A stretch of 64,000 bases of DNA from Bacillota bacterium (GTDB lineage Bacteria; Armatimonadota; HRBIN16). Under the pieces are notes generated by a model. The model did no database searches, was not told where the DNA came from, and saw nothing but the letters and a program-made list of their open reading frames with translations. The stretch covers positions 1-64,000 of the forward strand of contig JAIMBJ010000019.1 in NCBI GenBank assembly GCA_023511455.1. Direction: 5' to 3'. Positions 43,064 through 51,423 of the stretch are shown one piece after another (the first letter of the stretch is position 1; each line of letters starts with the position of its first letter). The position numbers and the translations under genes were made by a program.

Positions 43064-45064
43064 ATGCGCTCGTTGGTAGCTTCCATGACTGACCCGGACG
43101 AGGTTCAGGAGTGGATGTTCGCTCAGTTCGCCGCTGGGGCGGTGCCGCCGTTTTCGTTTCAGTATGGGAACAGGTCGTCCGCAGAACTCTTGCCTCAATG
43201 GCAACTTCAACATCACAGCCGTCGCCCTGCTCGTTCGCGTACTCTGCACACCTTCATTTACACGGACCCTGCCACGGGCTTGCAGGTGGAATGCGAATGC
43301 ACGCTGTTTGCGGATTTCCCCGCCATCGAGTGGCTCCTGCGGGTTCGCAACACCAGCACGCAGGAGAGCCCTGTTCTGGCGAATCTGCAAGCGATAGACA
43401 CCGCGCTTTCGGGCGCAACCCACTGGAAGCTGCACCGGGCACGGGGCAGCAGTGCAGAGAAAGACGACTTTGCTCCACTGGTGGACGACCTGACGCCCGG
43501 CAAAACGGTGCACCTTGCGCCGGTGGGAGGGCGATCCTCGAACACCGTTGCCCTGCCCTTCTTCAACCTGCAAACGGACGACGGTGGAGTCGCGTTCGCC
43601 ATCGGCTGGTCGGGGCAGTGGGCGGCAGACTTCTGGGTGGAGGACGGCAACACACTGCGCCTGCGGTCTGGTATGGAACAGACGCACCTGAAGCTGCACC
43701 CTGGCGAAGCGATACGCACACCGCGTATCCTATTGCTCTTCTGGCAGGGCGAGGACGAGTTCGTGGGGTTCAACCGGTTGCGCCGCTTTTTGTTGCGACA
43801 CCACGTGCCACAACGTCGAGGCAAGCCGGTGACCCTACCCTTCACCTGCACCTTTTGTGGACCTCCAGAGTGGGCGAACCCCGCCACCGAGCAGAACCAG
43901 ATTGAGCTCGCCCAGCAGTTCGCGCCCCTTGGGGTGGAGTATTTCTGGGTGGACGCGGGCTGGTTCGAGGGGCTATGGCCTGACGGCGTGGGCAACTGGT
44001 TCCCGCGTAAGGACGCCTTTCCACGCGGACTGCGACCGCTCTCCGATAGCGTGCGAGAGGTGGGCATGAAGGGGCTGCTGGTGTGGTTTGAGCCCGAGCG
44101 CGTCTTTCGGAGCACCTGGATTGACCGCGAACATCCTGACTGGGTGCTGCGCCTTCCCAACGAACCCAACGGCTTGCTGAACCTCGGCAACCCCGATGCC
44201 GTGCGTTGGCTTACCGAACATCTGTCGCAAATGATTGTGCAAGAAGGTATCGATATTTACCGCCACGATTTCAACATCGAGCCGCTACCATACTGGCGAG
44301 CCCACGATGCCCCCGACCGGCAGGGCATCGCCGAGATACGCTATGTGGAGGGACTGTACACGCTGTGGGACACCCTCCGAGAACGCCACCCTGACCTGCT
44401 TATCGACAATTGCGCCTCTGGAGGCAGACGTATTGATTTGGAGACCGTCTCGCGCAGTGTGGCGCTGTGGCGCACCGATTACATGTCGTTCGAGCCCGTC
44501 AGTCAGCAGTGCCACACCATGGGCATCAGTCGCTACCTGCCCACTACCAGCTCCGTATGCGGCTATCCCGACGCCTACCTCCTGCGCAGCGCGATGAACA
44601 ACGGCTTACTGCTGTGGAAAGCGTGGGTGAACGCTGCCCCCGATGAGGAGTGCCGGGGGTTGCTGCCGCCAGAAGCCACGTGGCAGGCTGGGCACCGCTT
44701 CCCCAGCGGACGGGCAAAGGCACTGGCGGCGGAGTTTCGCCGTGTGCGCGCTTATTTCTTTGGCGACTTCTATCCCCTGACGCCCTACAGCACCGCCGAC
44801 GATGCGTGGATGGCTTACCAGTTCCACCTGCCAGAGAAGGATGCGGGCATTGCGCTGGTCTTCCGAAGGGCGCGTTGCTGGCCGCGCGAGCAGACGATCA
44901 GCCTGCGTGCGCTGAACCCAGAAGAAACTTACGAAATACGCATGACGGACGAGAACCTGCGCCACACGGTAAGTCAGGCGAGCGGCAGCGATCTCCTGCA
45001 AGGTTTGTTGGTTCGGATAGACCGCGCGCCGGGTTCACTGTTGCTGGAGTATCGCAAACGTTGA
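43064..45064 (+). CDS. Alpha-galactosidase-type enzyme, glycoside hydrolase family 36
   Basis: A 666-residue GH36 enzyme for alpha-galactosides. An N-terminal beta-sandwich of about 250 residues is followed by a TIM barrel with VEYFWVDAGWFEG, LLVWFEPERV, IYRHDFNIEPLPYW (nucleophile Asp at about 402) and IDNCASGGRRIDLET plus WRTDYMSFE (acid/base Asp at about 471). The ATG at 43064 has AGGAGG upstream; an in-frame GTG at 43016 does not. No signal peptide. It complements the glycosidases at 0.2-9 kb but stands alone here. Confidence 0.9.
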   Translation: MRSLVASMTDPDEVQEWMFAQFAAGAVPPFSFQYGNRSSAELLPQWQLQHHSRRPARSRTLHTFIYTDPATGLQVECECTLFADFPAIEWLLRVRNTSTQESPVLANLQAIDTALSGATHWKLHRARGSSAEKDDFAPLVDDLTPGKTVHLAPVGGRSSNTVALPFFNLQTDDGGVAFAIGWSGQWAADFWVEDGNTLRLRSGMEQTHLKLHPGEAIRTPRILLLFWQGEDEFVGFNRLRRFLLRHHVPQRRGKPVTLPFTCTFCGPPEWANPATEQNQIELAQQFAPLGVEYFWVDAGWFEGLWPDGVGNWFPRKDAFPRGLRPLSDSVREVGMKGLLVWFEPERVFRSTWIDREHPDWVLRLPNEPNGLLNLGNPDAVRWLTEHLSQMIVQEGIDIYRHDFNIEPLPYWRAHDAPDRQGIAEIRYVEGLYTLWDTLRERHPDLLIDNCASGGRRIDLETVSRSVALWRTDYMSFEPVSQQCHTMGISRYLPTTSSVCGYPDAYLLRSAMNNGLLLWKAWVNAAPDEECRGLLPPEATWQAGHRFPSGRAKALAAEFRRVRAYFFGDFYPLTPYSTADDAWMAYQFHLPEKDAGIALVFRRARCWPREQTISLRALNPEETYEIRMTDENLRHTVSQASGSDLLQGLLVRIDRAPGSLLLEYRKR

Positions 45065-45089
45065 CGCCCTGTGCGGCAAAGGATATAAT
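45061..45089 (+). promoter_or_regulatory. Sigma70-type promoter of the FHA-phosphatase-kinase operon
   Basis: TTGACG at 45061-45066 and TATAAT at 45084-45089 with a 17-base spacer, among the best promoters in the window. The -35 overlaps the stop codon of the preceding glycosidase gene. The start point would be about 25 bases before the GTG at 45123. Confidence 0.8.
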
Positions 45090-45122
45090 GGAAAGCAGTC
45101 CTTGCAGGAAGGTGAGAACCAC

Positions 45123-46271
45123 GTGCGCAGGCTGTTCGAGCGCATCAACACACTGTTTGGCAGCTGGTACGAGGGGCTGTTCGGCGCGGGCGGCGAGCTG
45201 CATCCGCGCGAGGTGCTGCGTCGGCTGGTGATTGCGGCAGAGGAGCACCGCATCGAGGGGCTGGATGGCGAGATGTATGTGCCCAACCGCTACCGGCTGG
45301 AAATCGCCCTGCAGAACCCGGAAGAACAGGATGCCCATCTCACCTTCCTGCAACCGCAGGAGCTGGCGGATGCGCTGTGGCAGGAGCTGCAGGAGGAGGG
45401 CTATCGCCTGCGCGGGGGCATCGTGTGCGAGGTGGTGGCGCAGCCGGTTTCACCTGCAAACGCGCCGAGGCAGGCGCTGCGCATTACCGCGAAGTTCGAC
45501 CCGTCTGTCCCCCTGCCATTGGTAACGCCGTCTCCGCAGTTTATCCCACCGGAAGAGGCAACTAACGTCGCCAGCGTGCCCTTTACTGCCACCACCGATG
45601 TGGCAACGGGCATGGGCGCGCGCGCCGTGCTGAAAAGCGCGGACGGCAACGTGTTGCTGTCGCTGGCGAACCGTCCGGTCATTATCGGGCGGTCACGCAA
45701 TGCAGGGTGCGACCTGGTGCTGGACGGCGACCAGCAGGTGTCCCGCAGACACGCACGAATTGAGTGGGACGCCTCCGCAGGCAACTATGTCATCTATGAC
45801 CTGCAAAGCACCAACGGGCTGTTTGTCAACGAGCAGCGGGTGGACAACAGGGTGCTGCGCTCCGGCGACCGCATCCGCCTGGGCAAGACGATGCTCGTTT
45901 TTGAAAGCAGCGAACCGCCCTCCCAGCAGCAGGACACATCCGCTGTAGCAGAGACGGTAGCACGCCCCGCAGCCACGCTGACATTGTATCCGGACACTCC
46001 CCAGGAGGAGGTCATCCCTCTGCCCAGCGAGGCGTTAATCGGGCGTGCGCTGACGGCGGACATCGTTATCGAAGAGCCGGATGTTGCCATGCGCCATGCG
46101 GTGATTCGCTGGAACGGCAACGAGTGGCAGATAGAGGACCTGGGCAGCACATCGGGCACCGCCGTGAACGAAAAGATTCTCACCCCGCGCAAGCCACTGG
46201 CTCTGCAGCCCGGCGCCCTCATTGTCGTAGGCAAAACGATTCTACGCTTCGATGTCGAGGCAACGCCATGA
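45123..46271 (+). CDS. FHA-domain protein (FhaA-like, two FHA domains)
   Basis: A 382-residue phosphothreonine-binding protein. The N-terminal 110 residues match the FhaA N-terminal domain (LFERINTLFGSWYEGLFGAG, LHPREVLRRLVIAAEEHRIE, VPNRYRLEIAL). Two FHA domains follow, at about residues 185-260 (VIIGRSRNAGCDLVLDGDQQ, VSRRHARIEW, STNGLFVNEQRV) and 300-380 (EEPDVAMRHAVIRWNG, LGSTSGTAVNEKIL). The first has the full SRRH recognition loop; the second has MRHA, which may weaken binding. GTG at 45123 with AAGGTGAG upstream. It should bind phosphorylated partners of the kinase encoded downstream. Confidence 0.9.
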   Translation: MRRLFERINTLFGSWYEGLFGAGGELHPREVLRRLVIAAEEHRIEGLDGEMYVPNRYRLEIALQNPEEQDAHLTFLQPQELADALWQELQEEGYRLRGGIVCEVVAQPVSPANAPRQALRITAKFDPSVPLPLVTPSPQFIPPEEATNVASVPFTATTDVATGMGARAVLKSADGNVLLSLANRPVIIGRSRNAGCDLVLDGDQQVSRRHARIEWDASAGNYVIYDLQSTNGLFVNEQRVDNRVLRSGDRIRLGKTMLVFESSEPPSQQQDTSAVAETVARPAATLTLYPDTPQEEVIPLPSEALIGRALTADIVIEEPDVAMRHAVIRWNGNEWQIEDLGSTSGTAVNEKILTPRKPLALQPGALIVVGKTILRFDVEATP

Positions 46272-46366
46272 ACGTGCTGGCGGGATTGCTTCGGTTTGTG
46301 CTGCTGGCAGCGCTGGTATTGTTTGTGCTGTACGTAGCGTGGACTATTCGACAGGATGTGGAGTAG
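46268..46366 (+). CDS. Single-pass membrane micro-protein, 32 residues
   Basis: MNVLAGLLRFVLLAALVLFV followed by LYVAWTIRQDVE: one membrane helix and a short polar tail. The start overlaps the FHA stop by ATGA, and the stop lies 4 bases before the phosphatase ATG, so its position in the operon is tight. Too short for routine gene calling, but conserved spacing on both sides supports translation. A role in anchoring or regulating the phosphatase, FHA protein or kinase is speculation. Confidence 0.7.
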   Translation: MNVLAGLLRFVLLAALVLFVLYVAWTIRQDVE

Positions 46367-46370
46367 ACGA

Positions 46371-47813
46371 ATGGCAAGCCTGGTGACGGGAAAGAAACCT
46401 CTCTGGCAGGTTGCTGCCGCCACAGACGTGGGCAAAGTGCGAGCGCATAACGAAGACAGTTACGCCATATTGAATTCGGCGCAGCTGCGTGGTGCGTACG
46501 ACTTTGCGCTCATCGTTGCGGACGGCATGGGTGGACGTAACGCCGGGGAGGTTGCCAGTCGTGCGGCGGTAGAGGCAGCATCGCAAGCAATATTGAACAA
46601 CGCGAGGTATGTGGACGCCTCCTCCCTGCTGCGTTTTGCGGTGGAAGCGGCGCATATCTCCATCCAGCAACGCGCAGAAGAGCATCCCGAGTACGAAGGT
46701 ATGGGCACGACCCTCGTGATGGCGCTGGTCCGGGACACGGAGGCGTGGATAGCCAGCGTGGGGGACAGCCGGGCGTATATCCTTCGCGGCGAACAGCTGC
46801 TGCCCCTCACGGAGGACCATACCTTTGTCGCCGAGCAGGTGCGCGCCGGAGGTATGAGCCTTGAGCAGGCTCGCCACAGCCGTTTTCGGCACATGCTCAC
46901 GCGCGCCGTCGGCACCAGTGTGGATTACACGCCGGATGTAGTTTCCACGCGGGTGGAGTCGGGCGATGTGCTGATGCTTTGCACCGACGGCTTGACGAAT
47001 ATGGTGTGGGAAGAGGAGATAGTGCGCCTGCTGCGCAAACACCGTCGCGACCCCGAACGCGCCTGTCGCAGCCTGATTGAAGCCGCCAACGCACAGGGGG
47101 GACAGGATAATATCACCGTGTTGCTGGCAGCAGACATGCGCGAGATAGCCGCTTCATCCGACGATGAAGAGCTGCAGACGGTCTCCGAACTGCCTACGGT
47201 TCGTGACCCTCTCCGGCAGGTAGCCCGCTGGGTAAAGCGCATCTCGCCTCGGCCTGCGGCGATTGGGATTGTGGTGGTCTTAATAATGGCAGGCGTGCTG
47301 GCATGGGTATCCGTTGTCAGAAAACCGAAACCCGCCCCACAGCTGCCGCCGCCCCCGCCAGTGTTGGACCTTGCCCGGTTGCGTTACGCTGAGCCGAAGG
47401 TTCTGCTGAACAAACCGCTGCGCGGCGCACCCTTAACCGTCGACCCGCAGGGCAGGATTTACGCCATGAGCGAGCAGGGCAGAGTGCTTTGCATCTCGCC
47501 GGAGGGGAAGTTGCTAACGGTTTCCAGCCAGCCTTTCAGCGCGGCAGCAAACCCCGAAATCAAGCCCGATGTGGTCTACTTCGCAACCGACCCACAGGGC
47601 AACTTCTATGTGTGCGACCGCACCGGTCGACGCATTCTCAAGTACCGTACCGACGGGGCGTTGCTGGGAAGCATCGGGCAGGGTAAGCTGAAGCGACCAG
47701 CGGCGCTGGCAGTGGGTTCGGACGGCTCAGTATACGTCATCGATGCGGGCAGGCTGACCGTCTTCCGCGCCATACCAGAGGGAACCGACAATGGCTCTCA
47801 GCCCCATCGGTAA
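46371..47813 (+). CDS. PP2C-type Ser/Thr phosphatase with membrane anchor and NHL-like C-terminus
   Basis: 480 residues. The N-terminal PP2C domain has TDVGKVRAHNEDSY, LIVADGMGGRNAGEVAS, GMGTTLVMALV, ASVGDSRAYILR and GGQDNITVLLAA, with all metal-binding Asp residues. One membrane helix at about residues 298-318 (AIGIVVVLIMAGVLAWVSVV) is followed by a proline-rich linker and a 130-residue outer part with beta-propeller or NHL-like repeats (DPQGRIYAMSEQGRVLCI, DPQGNFYVCDRTGRRILKY). It should reverse the kinase encoded next. The end overlaps the kinase start by 23 bases. Confidence 0.9.
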   Translation: MASLVTGKKPLWQVAAATDVGKVRAHNEDSYAILNSAQLRGAYDFALIVADGMGGRNAGEVASRAAVEAASQAILNNARYVDASSLLRFAVEAAHISIQQRAEEHPEYEGMGTTLVMALVRDTEAWIASVGDSRAYILRGEQLLPLTEDHTFVAEQVRAGGMSLEQARHSRFRHMLTRAVGTSVDYTPDVVSTRVESGDVLMLCTDGLTNMVWEEEIVRLLRKHRRDPERACRSLIEAANAQGGQDNITVLLAADMREIAASSDDEELQTVSELPTVRDPLRQVARWVKRISPRPAAIGIVVVLIMAGVLAWVSVVRKPKPAPQLPPPPPVLDLARLRYAEPKVLLNKPLRGAPLTVDPQGRIYAMSEQGRVLCISPEGKLLTVSSQPFSAAANPEIKPDVVYFATDPQGNFYVCDRTGRRILKYRTDGALLGSIGQGKLKRPAALAVGSDGSVYVIDAGRLTVFRAIPEGTDNGSQPHR

Positions 47814-49419
47814 ATACGAGCGTGTGGACGTGCTGGGCTACGGCGCGACGGGCATCGTTTACCTCGCGTGGGACACCTTGCTGCGCAAACAGGTCGCGCT
47901 GAAGGAGATTAACGTGCAGGCGGGCGATATGGAGCGGTTTTTGGAAGAGGCGCGCCTGCTGGACCGCCTGCGTCACCCGAACATCGTGCAGGTGCACAGC
48001 GTAGACAAGGTGGACGGCAAAGTCCTCATCGCGATGGAGTATGTGCCCGGCGTCAACCTGCAGGAACTGCTGCGGCAGCAGGGCAAACTACCTGTCTCGA
48101 AGGCGCTGGACATCGCGATTCAGGTGCTGGACGCTCTGGACTACGCCCATCAGAACCACACCATCCACCGTGACATCAAGCCGGGTAACATCCTGATACG
48201 CAAAGACGACGTGGTAAAGCTGGTGGACTTCGGGCTGGCAACCATTCTGGGCACAGGCTCATATGCGGGCGGAGCGGGCACCTACGTGTATATGGCGCCC
48301 GAGGACTTCGAAGAAGAAGAGCATTCCGACTATCGCTCGGATCTGTGGGCGGTCGGAGTGACGCTGTATGAGATGGTGACTGGTCGCCGCCCGTTTAACG
48401 CCGCCAATCCGAAGAACCCCTTCTCGTGGCAGGAGGCGGTGCAGAAACAGCAGCCGTCGCCCTTACAGGAGTCCGTAGCCGATGTGCCCGCGGCTTTGCA
48501 GACAGTGATAGACCGCGCACTGGCAAAGCGCAAGGAAGACCGCTACGCCACCGCCAGCGAGTTCGCGGATGCCCTGCGCAAGGTGCGCGCGTTGCTACCG
48601 GCAGAGGACGGGGAAACCATCGCCCTCGTCTCATCGCAGGCGTATGGCGTGCAGCAGAAACGGAAGCACGCAGGCGGGACACCCCATAGCCCACAGCCTT
48701 CCATCGTCCGTCTGGAGCCAAAGGAGGTACTGCTGGGTCCCGTCCGTCAGGGAGAGCGGTGTATGGCCAAGGTGTCGGTGCGTTCCACCAACAGGAAGCC
48801 GCTGGACGCTCAGCTGGTCTCGCAACCGGGATGGCTGTATGTGCATCCCACCGTCTTACGCCGCAAACAGCAGGTGGTTACCCTGACCGCCGACACGAGC
48901 ATGGTCTCTGCGCAGGGCAAACTGGCGGACACGGTACAATTCCTCAATGGAGGACATCGCATTGTGATACCGGTACAGCTGGAGGTGTTGCCGCCGCGCC
49001 CACAGTTCGGGCAGGTGGCACACTGGTATGTACCCCTGTATGTTGCCTGCCTGATACCGCTCTTCACGGTGGTATTGGGTACGGCGCAATGGGCGCGATG
49101 GATGCCTATCGGTCTGGAGTTAACAGGATTGTTGGGCGCGATGCTGGCATTGATCACCGTAGGAGCGCAGCTTCGTTCTGGTGAGCGGTTAGGCGCAGTG
49201 CTGCTGATGCTGACGGGGCTGTCGGCGACGGGCACCTATCTGGGCGTACTGGGTGAACCCCAAAATCACCCGCAGGGTCGGGTTGCGGTGGAACTGCTGA
49301 CCATCATGGGGGCGGTGCTGCTTCTGCAGGTGTTCACGACGCGCAGGTGGAAGTGGTGGGCATGGGTGTTGGTAGGGCTATCTTTGACGCTTTCGTGGGG
49401 CATCACGTCTATGATTTGA
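47791..49419 (+). CDS. Ser/Thr protein kinase with C-terminal membrane segments
   Basis: 542 residues. The Hanks-type kinase domain covers about residues 8-270: glycine loop LGYGATGIVYLAWD, Lys38 in QVALKEINV, catalytic HRDIKPGNIL (Asp128), DFGLATIL (146-148) and YMAPEDFEEE as the activation segment, which is APED rather than APE. A beta-rich region of about 100 residues (VRLEPKEVLLGPVRQGERCM) and five or so membrane segments follow. It forms a switch with the PP2C phosphatase and FHA protein upstream. The position of membrane helices at the C-terminus with no large outer domain is unusual relative to PknB. Confidence 0.92.
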   Translation: MALSPIGKYERVDVLGYGATGIVYLAWDTLLRKQVALKEINVQAGDMERFLEEARLLDRLRHPNIVQVHSVDKVDGKVLIAMEYVPGVNLQELLRQQGKLPVSKALDIAIQVLDALDYAHQNHTIHRDIKPGNILIRKDDVVKLVDFGLATILGTGSYAGGAGTYVYMAPEDFEEEEHSDYRSDLWAVGVTLYEMVTGRRPFNAANPKNPFSWQEAVQKQQPSPLQESVADVPAALQTVIDRALAKRKEDRYATASEFADALRKVRALLPAEDGETIALVSSQAYGVQQKRKHAGGTPHSPQPSIVRLEPKEVLLGPVRQGERCMAKVSVRSTNRKPLDAQLVSQPGWLYVHPTVLRRKQQVVTLTADTSMVSAQGKLADTVQFLNGGHRIVIPVQLEVLPPRPQFGQVAHWYVPLYVACLIPLFTVVLGTAQWARWMPIGLELTGLLGAMLALITVGAQLRSGERLGAVLLMLTGLSATGTYLGVLGEPQNHPQGRVAVELLTIMGAVLLLQVFTTRRWKWWAWVLVGLSLTLSWGITSMI

Positions 49420-49450
49420 GAGTGAGTATAATGAGGCTGGTGGGCTGCTG

Positions 49451-50254
49451 ATGACCGAGAACCCGTTTCCTGGCATGAACCCATATCTGGAAGACCCGCG
49501 CCTGTGGTCGGGGGTGCATCACCGATTCATTACATACCTTGCGGATGAGCTGAACGTTTCCCTTCCTGAAGGCTATGCCGCCGACATCGATGAGCGGGTG
49601 TATGTGGAGCGTGCGGATACAGCGCGGGTGATTTATCCCGACGTGACCATCTCGCGCCCCGTTGGCTCTCCAGGCAGCCCACCAGCGGCGCAAACCGTCG
49701 CGCTGGCAGACCCGCCCGTGAAGGTGGAACTGCACCCTTACCCCGTGCGCGAACCCTTCATCCAGATTTACGCCATCCGCAAGGGCAGGCGCGAACTGGT
49801 TACCGTGATTGAACTGCTCAGCCCTGCCAATAAGACGCCCGGCGCGCAGGGCAGGGAGTTGTATCTGCAAAAGCAGCGCGACCTCATCCGCAGTACCACG
49901 CACCTGATGGAGATTGACCTGTTGCACGTGGGGGAGCATACGGTTTTGGTGCCGCGCGGGTTGCTGGTGCAGCGGGAGTGGGACTACGTGGTGTGTTTGC
50001 ACAAGGCGGGCTGGGAAGGTGGCACTGCGTGGGTGTGGTTGTGGTCGTTGCGGGACCGGTTGCCGCGGGTGAGTGTGCCGTTGGCGGAGGGCGACGCGGA
50101 TGTGGTGATAGACCTGCAGGAGGTATTGAACCGGGTGTATCGGGAGGGTCGTTACTGGGCGTTGGTGGACTACACTGCGGAGCCGCCCATGCCTCTGCGT
50201 CAAGAGGATAAAGAGTGGGTGCGTACAGTGCTGCGGGAGCAAGGAGTGGGGTAG
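49451..50254 (+). CDS. DUF4058 family protein
   Basis: A 267-residue protein with the DUF4058 start MTENPFPGMNPYLEDPRLWS and GVHHRFITYLADELNVSLPE, then VYPDVTISRP-like text, IELLSPANKTPG and REWDYVVCLHKAG. This family is common in cyanobacteria and Armatimonadota-like genomes and is thought to be nuclease-related, but the function is unproven. The coding strand of its last third (about 49970-50220) is strikingly G- and T-rich. Stop and start are clean; the ribosome binding site is weak. A TATAAT lies at 49427-49432 upstream. Confidence 0.85.
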   Translation: MTENPFPGMNPYLEDPRLWSGVHHRFITYLADELNVSLPEGYAADIDERVYVERADTARVIYPDVTISRPVGSPGSPPAAQTVALADPPVKVELHPYPVREPFIQIYAIRKGRRELVTVIELLSPANKTPGAQGRELYLQKQRDLIRSTTHLMEIDLLHVGEHTVLVPRGLLVQREWDYVVCLHKAGWEGGTAWVWLWSLRDRLPRVSVPLAEGDADVVIDLQEVLNRVYREGRYWALVDYTAEPPMPLRQEDKEWVRTVLREQGVG

Positions 50255-50352
50255 GCACTTGTAGACATATCCAAGTTCCCTCGATTTGCAGGAATTGCAC
50301 TGTAGTTTTCCGAAGTTCATAGATAACGAGTATGCTATTTTCCAGGTGAAGC

Positions 50353-51423
50353 ATGTTTGAGCGAGACCTTTGGAATCCAGTTATCCGAATTGGTTTTGTG
50401 CTAACATTCTACGTGGGGCTGAGTTTTGCTATTCTGCTGGCAGTAGTGTTGCGCAGAGGCTTCTACGTAGATGGAAGGGCGTATCTCTCTAAAATGATAG
50501 AGGGTACAGCGTGGAGACCTTTTGTATACCGGGTGCTAGTGCCCAAGACTGCGTTCGTGGTTGGTCAGATTGCACCTCTCAAGCATCAAACCGTGCATTT
50601 TGTAGAGCGGTTTGCAAAAAAGCACAGTTGGCTTTTATTGGGAAAAGCGCCAGTTTATCGCTTCGAGTATTTTGTCGTCGTATTACTTATGACCCTGTGT
50701 CTGGCGGCTTCAGGCGTTGTATGGAAGCACAGTCTTAGCCAACTGTATGGCTATTCCCCGTCTTTGTGCTGGGTTTTACCCGTATTGGGGCTTGTTGGTC
50801 TCGCACCGATACTGCTGCTTTACGGTCCGTACCCGTATGACCCTACCACTCTATTCTGCTTCTCTTTAGCGACATACGCCTTGTTGACAACTTATAGAAA
50901 GCTATACTATTTGTCATTTGTTTTGGCTGTTCTGAACAAAGAGACAGCATTGCTGCTGCCCTTCATGTTTTGGTTTGCGTTCGCCAGAGGTACGCCTCGC
51001 CGCCAACTGCTGGGCGAGACTGCCCTTCAGCTCGCAGTGTGGGGCGTGTGGCGATACTACCTTCTGCGCTTTTATGGGAGTAACGCAGGAGTTAACATGG
51101 AGTTTCACCTGTTTGACTATAATCTACCATTCTTCACTGATTTTGGTCTCAAACATGTGCGTTTTGGACTCGTCATCGCTGCAGCTTTGCTGCTTATTTC
51201 CTATCGTTGGAGACAAAAACCTGTAGTCTTGCGCACTCTCTTCGCGCTTTCCTGCGTCTTCCTCCTACCCCTATACGTAATGTTTGCTTGGATTGATGAG
51301 TTTCGCGGGTTGCTAGAGTTGTATCCCCTCGTGTTTCTCTTAAGCGCGCCGTCGCTTATTGCCGCTCTGGAAGGTGTATCCCAAAAGACCCCGCTCGCAC
51401 GTTCGGACTCAGTCAATGTTTAA
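50353..51423 (+). CDS. Polytopic membrane protein, GT-C-like, 356 residues
   Basis: About nine membrane segments. The stretch YDPTTLFCFSLATYALLTTY, RKLYYLSFVLAVLNKETALL, then PFMFWFAFARGTPR resembles polyprenyl-linked glycosyltransferases of GT-C type, where NKET lies near the lumenal loop. Its codons and base composition are clearly lower in G+C than neighbouring genes, which suggests acquisition. The end overlaps the oxidase gene by 8 bases, tying it to the DprE1/E2-like pair. No firm family. Confidence 0.65.
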   Translation: MFERDLWNPVIRIGFVLTFYVGLSFAILLAVVLRRGFYVDGRAYLSKMIEGTAWRPFVYRVLVPKTAFVVGQIAPLKHQTVHFVERFAKKHSWLLLGKAPVYRFEYFVVVLLMTLCLAASGVVWKHSLSQLYGYSPSLCWVLPVLGLVGLAPILLLYGPYPYDPTTLFCFSLATYALLTTYRKLYYLSFVLAVLNKETALLLPFMFWFAFARGTPRRQLLGETALQLAVWGVWRYYLLRFYGSNAGVNMEFHLFDYNLPFFTDFGLKHVRFGLVIAAALLLISYRWRQKPVVLRTLFALSCVFLLPLYVMFAWIDEFRGLLELYPLVFLLSAPSLIAALEGVSQKTPLARSDSVNV

